Assembly (NCBI RefSeq): GCF_025989125.1
Contig: NZ_JAPDNR010000001.1
Location: forward strand, 1,780,301 to 1,844,300
Direction: 5' to 3'
DNA length: 64,000 nucleotides
Source of the DNA: Chitinophaga nivalis
Lineage (GTDB): Bacteria; Bacteroidota; Bacteroidia; Chitinophagales; Chitinophagaceae
The notes under the pieces are model-generated. The model saw only the letters and a program-made list of their open reading frames with translations, did no database searches and was not told the origin of the DNA. Below are positions 1-8,079 of the stretch, one piece after another. Both the position numbers and the translations under genes were made by a program. Position 1 is the stretch's first letter, and each line of letters begins with the position of its first letter.

Positions 1-530
1 CGATGACGTTGCCGTTGATTATCCTGGCGCTGCTCTCCGTATTTGGTGGTTATGTTGGTTTACCGGAAGTATTTGGTGTAAAGAATTTCCTGGCTACTTA
101 CCTGGAACCCATCTTTGCCCAGTCAGCTCCTTTTGCTACCGCACATCACCTCTCTCATAGTACAGAATGGTTACTGATGGGTATCAGCAGTGCCCTGGTC
201 ATTGTAATGATACTGCTGGCCCGTGGGAAATTTGCCGCTTATGAAGAAACCGGTAAAGAAAATACAGGCCTGGCGAAAGTACTCGAGAACAAATGGTATA
301 TCGATGAACTGTACGATGCAATCATTGTAAAGCCATTATATGAACTGGCCCGCTTCTTCCGGGATGTAGTAGAAAAGGCAGGTATCGACAAACTGGTAAA
401 TGGTATCGGAAGTGGTGTACAATGGGGTGGTCAGAAAATCCGCCTCGTACAGAACGGACAGGTAGGTTTTTACATCTTTGCCATGGTGATCGGTATGATT
501 GTATTATTTGTGATCGGATTCTTATTATAA
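1..530 (+). CDS. nuoL: NADH-quinone oxidoreductase subunit L, C-terminal part
   Basis: The gene is cut by the window start; about 175 C-terminal residues are visible. NuoL is the distal antiporter-like subunit of the complex I membrane arm and takes part in proton pumping. The visible part has a transmembrane segment, a hydrophilic stretch with the family motif KWYIDELYDAIIVKPL, and a final hydrophobic helix ending GFLL, which fits the lateral helix and last anchor of NuoL. nuoM follows 33 nt after the stop, in the conserved L-M-N order, so an operon is very likely. The upstream nuo genes are outside the window. Confidence 0.93.
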   Translation, partial: MTLPLIILALLSVFGGYVGLPEVFGVKNFLATYLEPIFAQSAPFATAHHLSHSTEWLLMGISSALVIVMILLARGKFAAYEETGKENTGLAKVLENKWYIDELYDAIIVKPLYELARFFRDVVEKAGIDKLVNGIGSGVQWGGQKIRLVQNGQVGFYIFAMVIGMIVLFVIGFLL

Positions 531-563
531 ACCAATAGCAGAAGTTACAAGCGCAGATAAATT

Positions 564-2000
564 ATGTTGACAGTTTTATTAATATTGATTCCTTTCATTG
601 CAGGCCTGATTACATTTGGTCTGAAGGGGTCCGGGCCTAAAGTACTGGGCATGATTTCGTCGCTGGCTACGGTGACACTGGCAATAGGGACATGGTGCCG
701 CTTTCGGACGGCGCCGGAAAGTCTCAATCTGGTTGCCAACTGGATTCCGCAGCTGGGGAGCCAGTTCCGGGTAGGATTAGATGGAATGGGGGTGATGCTT
801 TGCTTACTTACAGCGATTGCTTTTCTGCTTATTTTCATCACCATTTATAACCGCAACTACGAGCAGTCCAACAGCTTCTATGGTTTAATGTTATTATCGC
901 AGGCGGGTCTTACCGGTGTATTCACCGCATTTGACGCCCTGCAGTTTTACATATTCTGGGAACTGGCACTGATTCCTGTTTATTTTCTTTGCTCCCTGTG
1001 GGGAGGAGAAAAACGGATCGCCGTTACCTTTAAATTCTTCATTTACACTTTCCTGGGTTCCCTGTTAATGCTGGTAGGTATTATCTACCTGTATTTCCAG
1101 ACACCGGATCACTCTTTCAGCTGGACCTCCTTCACGGGTACACAGCTGAGTGCCGGCGACCAGAAATGGTTATTCTGGCTGTTCTTTGTGGCCTTTGCCA
1201 TCAAGATGCCGGTATTTCCTTTCCATACCTGGCAGCCCGATACGTATGAACAATCTCCCACACCTGTTACCATGATCCTTTCCGGTGTAATGGTGAAGAT
1301 GGGGCTGTTCGGCGTGATCCGCTGGTTACTGCCGGTAGTGCCGCAGGGTGCTGCCATGTGGTCTGATGTAGTGATTGTGCTGAGCATCATCGGTATCATC
1401 TATGCTTCCTGCATCGCTATGGTACAAAATGACCTGAAACGCCTGATCGCTTATTCCTCTATTGCCCACATCGGTCTGATGTGTGCGGCTATCTTTGCCA
1501 ACAATGAGCAAAGCCTGCAAGGGGTGTTGGTACAGTTGTTCAACCACGGTATCAACATTGTGGGATTGTGGATTGTGGTAGAAATTATTCAGCAACGCCT
1601 GGGTGTAAAGAACATGGACGAACTGGGAGGCATTGCACAGAAAGCGCCACGTCTCGCTATTTTCCTCGTTATTATCAGTCTGGCTAACATCGGTCTCCCG
1701 CTTACCAACGGTTTTATTGGTGAGTTCCTGATGTTCAGCGGATTGTTCCAACATAATCATTGGTTTATGGCATTTGCCGGATTGGGTATTATTCTGTCTG
1801 CAGTGTATACACTGAATATGATTCAGAAAGTAATATTCGGTCAGGGAAATACTTTAACCGAAACAACTACGGACCTGCTGCCTGGTGAAACCCTGGTATT
1901 GAGTCTGGTGGTAATCATGATTATTGTGCTGGGTGTTTATCCAAAACCAATGCTGGATTTGGTGAGCGGCACCACTGAAATGGCAAGTAAATTATTTTGA
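564..2000 (+). CDS. nuoM: NADH-quinone oxidoreductase subunit M
   Basis: Antiporter-like proton-pumping subunit of complex I in the inner membrane, 478 aa with about 14 hydrophobic helices, a normal length. The motif FWELALIPVYFL places the conserved membrane glutamate at E133 (equivalent to E144 of E. coli NuoM). The later motifs IKMPVFPFHTWQPD and EQSPTPVTMILSG carry the lysine and the HTW signature of the ND4 family. The ATG sits 33 nt after nuoL and nuoN follows 86 nt after the stop. There is no clear Shine-Dalgarno, as is usual in this phylum. Confidence 0.97.
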   Translation: MLTVLLILIPFIAGLITFGLKGSGPKVLGMISSLATVTLAIGTWCRFRTAPESLNLVANWIPQLGSQFRVGLDGMGVMLCLLTAIAFLLIFITIYNRNYEQSNSFYGLMLLSQAGLTGVFTAFDALQFYIFWELALIPVYFLCSLWGGEKRIAVTFKFFIYTFLGSLLMLVGIIYLYFQTPDHSFSWTSFTGTQLSAGDQKWLFWLFFVAFAIKMPVFPFHTWQPDTYEQSPTPVTMILSGVMVKMGLFGVIRWLLPVVPQGAAMWSDVVIVLSIIGIIYASCIAMVQNDLKRLIAYSSIAHIGLMCAAIFANNEQSLQGVLVQLFNHGINIVGLWIVVEIIQQRLGVKNMDELGGIAQKAPRLAIFLVIISLANIGLPLTNGFIGEFLMFSGLFQHNHWFMAFAGLGIILSAVYTLNMIQKVIFGQGNTLTETTTDLLPGETLVLSLVVIMIIVLGVYPKPMLDLVSGTTEMASKLF

Positions 2001-2086
2001 GATCTGAAGTAGCGGCTACCGGAAGGCAGCTGCTGCTGAACATCCCAAAGTCAAAAAATTTTAATGGGGTTTTGTAACGCAAAAAT

Positions 2087-3460
2087 ATGAATGCACTAAT
2101 TTCTACTGCTTTATCGGGTGTTGTAATGATGTTTGTTGGTTTATTTGTACGTAATAAGCAGCATATTAAATTTTTTGCCATAGCGGCCATTCTGATTGCA
2201 TTTGTCGCCAACCTGATGCAGTATCCTTCTGTACAGGAGGGAGGTTATATCATGTTTGGTATGATAGAAGTGACCAAGTTCGGGGTATTGTTTAATGCAG
2301 TTGCCCTGGGAGCCACTTTGTTATACTTCATTTTATCCGGCGGTGAGTTTGAAAAGGTAGGTGAACATACCTCCGATTATTTCGCCCTGGTATTTTTCAT
2401 TCTTTCCGGTATTACTTTGGCAGCTACTTTCAGTAACCTGCTGATGTTGTTCCTGGCTATAGAAATCATGTCTATTCCGCAATACATCCTGGCCGGAAGT
2501 GATAAAAAGAACCTGAAAAGCAATGAGGCTTCCCTGAAATACTTCCTGATGGGTGCATTTTCTACCGGTATCCTCCTGATGGGTATTACCCTGATTTATG
2601 GTGCGGCGGGCAGCTTTAATGTTACCGAGCTGGGACTGGGTGCTGAAAGCGTACATCCTTTATCGTTATGCGGTATTATCCTGATGGTGTTTGCCCTGTC
2701 TTTCAAAGTATCGGCTGCGCCTTTCCACTTCTGGACACCGGACGTGTATGATGGTTCTCCTACCGTATTTACTTCCTTTATGGCTACTGTAGTAAAAGCC
2801 GGTGCTTTCATCGCTTTTCTCCGCATGTTCCATACTGGTTTTTCCGGCGGTGCTATCAGCAGCCACTGGACGCTCATCTTATCTATCATTACAGCGGCGA
2901 CGCTGATACTGGGTAACTTTGCAGCTGTATTCCAGCAAAGCGTAAAACGTATGCTGGCCTACTCCAGTATTGCGCAGGCAGGTTTTATGCTGTTTGCCGT
3001 AATTGCCCTGAATAATACCGGTACACAGGGTGTTATCCTGTACGCAGCGGCGTATAGCGTGGCTACCATTGGTATTTTTGCTGTATTGCTGAAACTGAAG
3101 GATTACACCTTCGAAGGATTTAATGGCCTGGCCCGCAAAGAACCTTTACTGGCGGTAGCAGTAACCATCTTCCTGTTTTCACTGGCAGGTATTCCGGTAA
3201 CAGCCGGTTTCTTCGCCAAATACTTTGTACTGGCAGCGGCGGTACAACACGGCCACTTATTATGGCTGGTACTCCTGGCGGTATTATGTGCTGCTATCAG
3301 CGTATACTACTATTTCCGGGTAATCATTGCGATGTATTTCAAACAGGGAGATCCTGGTGTAGAACCGGTGAGTGGCGGCTTTAAGGCCGGCCTGATCCTG
3401 GCTATTGTAATTGTACTGGCATTGGGACTGTTCCCGAATCTGCTGTTATGTTACCTGTAG
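2087..3460 (+). CDS. nuoN: NADH-quinone oxidoreductase subunit N
   Basis: Third antiporter-like subunit of the complex I membrane arm, 457 aa and polytopic. Signatures seen: AIEIMSIPQYILAG (membrane glutamate), KYFLMGAFSTGILLMG, FKVSAAPFHFWTPDVYDGSP (lysine and HFW motif) and KRMLAYSSIAQAG. It is the last gene of the nuo operon: a strong intrinsic terminator lies 36 nt after the stop. The order L-M-N is the standard end of bacterial nuo operons. Confidence 0.96.
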   Translation: MNALISTALSGVVMMFVGLFVRNKQHIKFFAIAAILIAFVANLMQYPSVQEGGYIMFGMIEVTKFGVLFNAVALGATLLYFILSGGEFEKVGEHTSDYFALVFFILSGITLAATFSNLLMLFLAIEIMSIPQYILAGSDKKNLKSNEASLKYFLMGAFSTGILLMGITLIYGAAGSFNVTELGLGAESVHPLSLCGIILMVFALSFKVSAAPFHFWTPDVYDGSPTVFTSFMATVVKAGAFIAFLRMFHTGFSGGAISSHWTLILSIITAATLILGNFAAVFQQSVKRMLAYSSIAQAGFMLFAVIALNNTGTQGVILYAAAYSVATIGIFAVLLKLKDYTFEGFNGLARKEPLLAVAVTIFLFSLAGIPVTAGFFAKYFVLAAAVQHGHLLWLVLLAVLCAAISVYYYFRVIIAMYFKQGDPGVEPVSGGFKAGLILAIVIVLALGLFPNLLLCYL

Positions 3461-3496
3461 GCACTGGATTTATCCACCTGTAAATATTATTAAAAT

Positions 3497-3529
3497 AAAA
3501 GCATCAGCGGGGTTCCGGCTGATGCTTTT
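3497..3529 (+). terminator. Intrinsic terminator after nuoN
   Basis: A perfect 12-bp stem, AAAAGCATCAGC (3497-3508) with GCTGATGCTTTT (3518-3529) and a 9-nt loop, is followed by a further T-rich stretch. It ends the nuo operon. Confidence 0.88.
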
Positions 3530-3634
3530 GTTTTAGTGGAAATCCGCTTTTTTGCTAGATGTTTTGCGCCGTTCATCCCAAATTGACTGGAATTCCTGCA
3601 GATATTACATTAACTTTACTTGTAACCCTTTATT

Positions 3635-4918
3635 ATGCAATCTCGAGATATTTTTTCCCTGGCATATCGTTCGGTGAGTGGCAACAGGCTTCGCACCGGT
3701 CTTACAGTAGCTATTATCGCCGTAGGTATCACTGTACTGGTTGGTATTCTGACCGCTATCGACAGTATGAAAAGCAGCATTTACAGCAGCTTTGCCAGTA
3801 TGGGCGCCAATAGTTTCTCTCTCCGCAACAAGGATATGCAGGTAAACATCGGTGATGGCGGCAGCGAACAGGCCTCCAAAGGCAATAAAAACATCAAGAA
3901 AAAAGTAAAAAAATCCAACAGTAATAAAACAATCCGGTATCAGGAAGCGGTACAGTTTAAAGAACGTTTCCATTTTCCGGCTATTACCAGTGTTTCTTAC
4001 AAGGCATCAGGTATTGCCACTGTTTATAAGGGGGATAAGAAAACCAATCCGAATGTAAACGTCATCGGAGGGGATGAACATTATCTCAAAATATCCAACT
4101 ACGAAATAGCAGACGGGCGAGACTTCAATAGTCTGGATGTACAGTCCGGGCGTAATGTGGCCATCCTGGGGATGGACGTGGCCAAAAAACTGTTTGGCAA
4201 GCAACTGAAGAATGTTGTCAATAATACGGTACGGGTAGGTGATGTGCGATACCGGGTAGTAGGGGTGCTGGCCTCCAAAGGAAGCAGTAACTTCATGAGT
4301 GCAGACAATGTCGTGATTACTACGGTGAACAATACACGCCGGATCTTTGAAAGCCCGAATGCCAGCTATCAGGTATCTGTGTCTGTAAATGATGTGACGC
4401 AAATGGAAGCCGCTCAGGGAGAGGCTATCGGCCTTTTCCGGATTATCCGGGGCCTGGCAGTGAATGAAGAAGATAATTTTACACTTAGCAAAAGCGATAG
4501 CATAGCGGAAATGTTGTTTTCCAGTTTGAGTAAAGTCAACCTCTTTGCTATTGCCATTGCATTTATTACCCTGTTTGGTTCTGCGATCGGTTTGATGAAT
4601 ATCATGCTGGTATCTGTAGCCGAACGTACCCGCGAAATAGGTGTGACCAAAGCATTGGGCGCCACCAGCCATGTTATCCGGGTACAGTTTTTATATGAAG
4701 CCATTATTATCAGTGTAATGGGGGGCGTTATCGGCGTTATTATGGGGATGTTACTGGGTAACATCGTTTCCGTACTGTTGAAATCCGCATTTTTAGTGCC
4801 CTGGCTCTGGATTATGATAGGGGTAAGCCTATGTGCTGCCGTGGGGCTGATCTCCGGTATTTACCCTGCTTACAAGGCCTCTAAACTAGACCCTATCATC
4901 GCACTGCGGTACGAATAA
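3635..4918 (+). CDS. ABC transporter permease, MacB/FtsX type
   Basis: 427-aa inner-membrane protein with the MacB/LolC permease layout: one N-terminal transmembrane helix (about residues 20-45), a periplasmic core of about 240 residues, then three helices forming the FtsX domain (about 300-427) with VAERTREIGVTKALGATS and a closing SGIYPAYKASKLDPI-type motif. Such proteins work in pairs with an ATPase, usually in mechanotransmission, lipoprotein release or efflux of peptides or antibiotics. No ATP-binding gene is next to it here, so the partner must be encoded elsewhere. The periplasmic part has an unusually lysine- and asparagine-rich insert near residues 80-100. The substrate is unknown. 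Confidence 0.88.
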   Translation: MQSRDIFSLAYRSVSGNRLRTGLTVAIIAVGITVLVGILTAIDSMKSSIYSSFASMGANSFSLRNKDMQVNIGDGGSEQASKGNKNIKKKVKKSNSNKTIRYQEAVQFKERFHFPAITSVSYKASGIATVYKGDKKTNPNVNVIGGDEHYLKISNYEIADGRDFNSLDVQSGRNVAILGMDVAKKLFGKQLKNVVNNTVRVGDVRYRVVGVLASKGSSNFMSADNVVITTVNNTRRIFESPNASYQVSVSVNDVTQMEAAQGEAIGLFRIIRGLAVNEEDNFTLSKSDSIAEMLFSSLSKVNLFAIAIAFITLFGSAIGLMNIMLVSVAERTREIGVTKALGATSHVIRVQFLYEAIIISVMGGVIGVIMGMLLGNIVSVLLKSAFLVPWLWIMIGVSLCAAVGLISGIYPAYKASKLDPIIALRYE

Positions 4919-4951
4919 TAAAACCTTTTTTCAGAGAGATAAATGATTTTA

Positions 4952-4977
4952 CTGTAACCGGTCCGCACCGGTTACAG
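4952..4977 (+). terminator. Hairpin after the MacB-type permease, possible terminator
   Basis: Perfect 10-bp stem CTGTAACCGG / CCGGTTACAG with a 6-nt loop, 34 nt after the permease stop. Only a weak T stretch follows (CTGTTTATAG), so termination is plausible but not certain. Confidence 0.45.
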
Positions 4978-5019
4978 CTGTTTATAGCAGTAATGAAATC
5001 ACGGAATCTATTTATTATC

Positions 5020-5052
5020 TTGTTGTTTTCCATTCGTTATGTAAAACAACAA
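5020..5052 (+). promoter_or_regulatory. Inverted repeat directly before the gntP start
   Basis: TTGTTGTTTT (5020-5029) and AAAACAACAA (5043-5052) are perfect 10-bp inverted arms with a 13-nt spacer. The right arm ends 5 nt before the ATG at 5058, where ribosome binding would occur. It could be an operator dyad or an RNA hairpin limiting translation. The function is inferred from position only. Confidence 0.45.
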
Positions 5053-5057
5053 GTCGT

Positions 5058-6371
5058 ATGCCCTTATTTATTGTACTTGCCGCTATCATCCTGTTGGTAT
5101 TACTCGTTACCTGGTGCCGTTTAAATACTTTTCTATCTTTTCTGATTGTATCCATATTAATGGGGTTGGCGTTACACATGGATGTTACGGCCATTACCCA
5201 GTCTATACAAACCGGCATCGGCAAAACACTGGGATCACTGATAGTTGTGATTGTATTCGGTAGTATGCTGGGAAAACTGGTGGCAGAGAGTGGCGCCGGT
5301 CAAAAGATTGCCGGAGCGCTGATGCAGCTTTTGGGGCCTCGTTATGTACAATGGTCTTTGATGTTAACCGGTTTCATTGTAGGCATTCCCTTGTTTTACA
5401 ATATCGGATTTGTACTGATGGTACCCTTGATTTTTACGGTGGCAGCCAGTACCGGATTGCCGGTAGTATACCTGGGCATTCCCATGCTGGCTGCTTTATC
5501 GGTTACGCATGGCTATTTGCCACCGCATCCTTCTCCTACAGCCCTGGTACAGCAGTTTCATGCCAATATGGGCCTGACACTGGTATATGGTATCCTGGTG
5601 GCGATTCCCGCCATTATACTGGCAGGCCCTGTATTTTCCCGTTTTCTCAAACACTATACGACTACACCCGGAAAGATGTTTGTAACGGCGCCATTGCCGG
5701 AAGCACAGTTACCGGGGCTGCTGGTCAGCCTCTTCACGGCCTTATTACCTGTGTTACTGCTGGCTGGCACTGCTTTACTCCGTTTATGGGTACCTCCGGA
5801 TGCCGGATATTTCAGGATCATTACCTGGCTGGGCGACCCGTTGATTGTGATGCTGCTGGCAGTATTGAATGGTATCTGTTTTCTGGGATTGAGAAAACAA
5901 ACGCCGATGAAAAAGGTGATGGGAATGATGGATGAAGCGGTGCGGGATGTAGCGGTGATCATATTGATCATTGGTGGTTCCGGAGCATTAACGCAGCTGC
6001 TGCACGACAGTAAGGTGAGTGAATACATTGCGGTTACCTTGCGGAATATGCAGTTGCATCCGTTGTTGCTGGCATGGGGTATTGCAGCTATTATCCGGGT
6101 ATGTATAGGCTCGGCTACCGTAGCCGGACTTACCACGGCGGGTATTGTAGCGCCGCTGATTCCTGGTTCAGGTGTAAACCCCAGTTTGATGGTGCTTGCT
6201 ACAGGCGCCGGCAGCCTGATGTTTTCGCACGTCAACGACGCCGGTTTCTGGATGTTCAAAGAATATTTTAACTTGTCTGTGAAAGATACGATCAAAACCT
6301 GGTCAGTAATGGAAACCATCGTTTCAGTAACGGGACTGGCAGGTTGTCTGATCCTGAATTTGTTTGTATAA
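5058..6371 (+). CDS. GntP-family permease (gluconate-type H+ symporter)
   Basis: 437-aa polytopic inner-membrane transporter of the GntP family, normal length (about 440 aa). Typical segments are the N-terminal hairpin of helices, the region GIPLFYNIGFVLMVPL, the loop HGYLPPHPSPTALVQQF and the C-terminal RVCIGSATVAGLTTAGIV and MFSHVNDAGFWMFKEYF. Characterised members take up gluconate, fructuronate, D-serine or related hydroxy acids with protons. It is the first gene of a tight operon with a RidA-type protein (19 nt downstream) and a D-hydroxyamino-acid PLP enzyme. That context favours a D-amino acid such as D-serine over gluconate, because no gluconate kinase is nearby. The substrate is an inference. 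Confidence 0.9.
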   Translation: MPLFIVLAAIILLVLLVTWCRLNTFLSFLIVSILMGLALHMDVTAITQSIQTGIGKTLGSLIVVIVFGSMLGKLVAESGAGQKIAGALMQLLGPRYVQWSLMLTGFIVGIPLFYNIGFVLMVPLIFTVAASTGLPVVYLGIPMLAALSVTHGYLPPHPSPTALVQQFHANMGLTLVYGILVAIPAIILAGPVFSRFLKHYTTTPGKMFVTAPLPEAQLPGLLVSLFTALLPVLLLAGTALLRLWVPPDAGYFRIITWLGDPLIVMLLAVLNGICFLGLRKQTPMKKVMGMMDEAVRDVAVIILIIGGSGALTQLLHDSKVSEYIAVTLRNMQLHPLLLAWGIAAIIRVCIGSATVAGLTTAGIVAPLIPGSGVNPSLMVLATGAGSLMFSHVNDAGFWMFKEYFNLSVKDTIKTWSVMETIVSVTGLAGCLILNLFV

Positions 6372-6390
6372 CTTAAACGGATAAACGAAA

Positions 6391-6852
6391 ATGACTCCCA
6401 CTGAAAATTTCAACGCACTGGGCCTTCAACTTCCGCCGGCGCCGAAGCCGCTGGGTGTGTATAAGCCCCTGCTGGTACATGGTAATCACGTATATGTATC
6501 CGGGCATGGCACCATGCAGGAAGATGGAACACTGATAATTGGCCGTATCGGTACCGACCTGGATATAGAAGCCGGTAAACTGGCAGCAAGACAGGTTGGT
6601 TTGGCTATCCTGTCTACGCTGGTTAAGAACCTGGGCTCCCTGGATAAAATCAAACGCGTCATAAAAGTATTGGGTATGATCAACTGTACGCCTGATTTTG
6701 AACGTCATCCGTATGTGATCAACGGATGCAGTGAATTGTTTGCACAGGTGTGGGGAGAAGAATATGGTGTCGGCGTGCGCAGTGCCATTGGAATGGGATC
6801 TTTACCCGATAATATTCCTGTCGAAATTGAAGCGCTGTTTGAACTGGCGTAA
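6391..6852 (+). CDS. RidA/YjgF-family enamine-imine deaminase-like protein
   Basis: 153 aa, longer at the N-terminus than classical RidA (about 128 aa), which fits the YjgF_endoribonc-like subgroup. R130 in VRSAIGMGSLPDNIPVEIEA aligns with the carboxylate-binding arginine of RidA, and E145 in VEIEA with the conserved glutamate. RidA proteins hydrolyse reactive enamines and imines (for example 2-aminoacrylate) released by PLP-dependent dehydratases. It lies between a permease and a PLP enzyme in one operon (gaps 19 and 38 nt). This suggests it clears the intermediate made by the next gene's enzyme. Confidence 0.87.
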   Translation: MTPTENFNALGLQLPPAPKPLGVYKPLLVHGNHVYVSGHGTMQEDGTLIIGRIGTDLDIEAGKLAARQVGLAILSTLVKNLGSLDKIKRVIKVLGMINCTPDFERHPYVINGCSELFAQVWGEEYGVGVRSAIGMGSLPDNIPVEIEALFELA

Positions 6853-6890
6853 GGATAAGTAACCGGAAAAATAAAGCATAAATATAACTC

Positions 6891-7994
6891 ATGAACTGGT
6901 ATCAGCTAATCAATGCAGATCAGGTAGATTCGCCGGCGGTAGTTCTCTACAAAGACCGGGTGACAGATAATATCAACCTGCTGAAAGAAAGAATCGACAA
7001 TATACAACGGTTACGTATACACGTAAAAACGTGTAAGATTACAGAAGTGGTACAGCTGATGCTGAAAGCCGGTATACAAAAATTTAAATGCGCTACTATC
7101 GCTGAAGCAGAAATGCTGGGTATTGCAGGCGCACCGGATGCCTTGCTGGCCTATCAGCCGGTAGGGCCCAAGATCATACGGTTGCTGGAACTGGTACAAA
7201 GGTACCCGCAAACGCGTTTTTCCTGTCTGGTAGATAACAGGGAAGGCGCTGCTGCCATCAGTGCTGTATTTGCGGAGCAACGGCGGCAGATAAACGTATT
7301 CATGGACCTGAACGTAGGCATGAACCGTACCGGCATTAAACCCGGCCCGGATGCACTGGCATTGTACCAATATCTGGCTACTTTGCCGGGAATCGTTCCC
7401 GTAGGGTTACATGCCTATGATGGTCATCTGCATGATACGGATATGGATATACGTAAAAAGAGATGTGACGAAGCTTATGCACCTGTATCCGCGCTGCAGA
7501 CAGCAATTGTTGCTGCCGGTCTTCCCGCACCTGTTATTGTAGCGGGCGGATCACCTACCTTCCCGGTACATGCACAGCGAAAAGAGGTGGAATGCAGCCC
7601 TGGTACGTTCATTTTCTGGGACTGGGGGTATCATAATAATCTGCAGGAGCAAACCTATAACTGGGCAGCACTGGTCGTTACACGGGTGATATCCATTATC
7701 GATGAGCAGCATATCTGCCTGGACCTCGGACATAAATCGGTAGCGGCCGAAAATCCGCAGCCGCGTGTACATTTTCTGAATGCGCCGGAAGCCCGGCCGG
7801 TGTCACAAAGTGAAGAACACCTGGTACTACAGGTACCGGATGCAACTGCCTATCCCTTGGGCACAGTGTTTTACGGCGTACCATTACATATTTGCCCTAC
7901 GGTAGCATTATATGAAAAAGCTTATGTGGCGCAGGAAAACATAGTGAATGCCAACTGGCGTATTGTGGCCCGCGACAGACAGATATCTTTGTAG
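6891..7994 (+). CDS. Fold-type III PLP enzyme, D-serine dehydratase / D-threonine aldolase family
   Basis: 367-aa cytoplasmic enzyme with an alanine-racemase-like N-terminal barrel. K46 in the motif HVKTCK is the expected PLP-binding lysine (family pattern H-x-K-T-x-K). H333 and C335 in LHICPTVAL match the Zn-binding His and Cys near the C-terminus of eukaryotic-type D-serine dehydratase and D-threonine aldolase. Aldolases cleave D-threonine to glycine and acetaldehyde; dehydratases give 2-aminoacrylate and then pyruvate. The adjacent RidA homologue favours a dehydration reaction, because aldol cleavage makes no enamine. This is inferred from context. The operon ends at a strong terminator. 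Confidence 0.87.
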   Translation: MNWYQLINADQVDSPAVVLYKDRVTDNINLLKERIDNIQRLRIHVKTCKITEVVQLMLKAGIQKFKCATIAEAEMLGIAGAPDALLAYQPVGPKIIRLLELVQRYPQTRFSCLVDNREGAAAISAVFAEQRRQINVFMDLNVGMNRTGIKPGPDALALYQYLATLPGIVPVGLHAYDGHLHDTDMDIRKKRCDEAYAPVSALQTAIVAAGLPAPVIVAGGSPTFPVHAQRKEVECSPGTFIFWDWGYHNNLQEQTYNWAALVVTRVISIIDEQHICLDLGHKSVAAENPQPRVHFLNAPEARPVSQSEEHLVLQVPDATAYPLGTVFYGVPLHICPTVALYEKAYVAQENIVNANWRIVARDRQISL

Positions 7995-8004
7995 CATAAT
8001 AAAG

Positions 8005-8060
8005 AAAGCCATTTTACGATAAAACAGCTATAGTTTGTTTTATCGTAAAATGGCTTTTTT
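8005..8060. terminator. Bidirectional terminator between convergent genes
   Basis: A perfect 22-bp stem (8005-8026 with 8036-8057, 9-nt loop) is flanked by A-rich sequence on the left and TTTTTT on the right. It lies between the convergent PLP enzyme gene and GH20 hexosaminidase gene and can serve both strands. Confidence 0.9.
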
Positions 8061-8079
8061 ATATAGTATTTGATCCGGT

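Noticed and set aside
3584..3618. Promoter TTG ... TAACTTTA before the MacB-type permease
   Set aside because: The spacer is 24 nt, longer than usual, and the last base of the -7 box is wrong.
6373..6708. Antisense frame over the RidA gene
   Set aside because: Shadow frame of a conserved gene with intact active-site residues.
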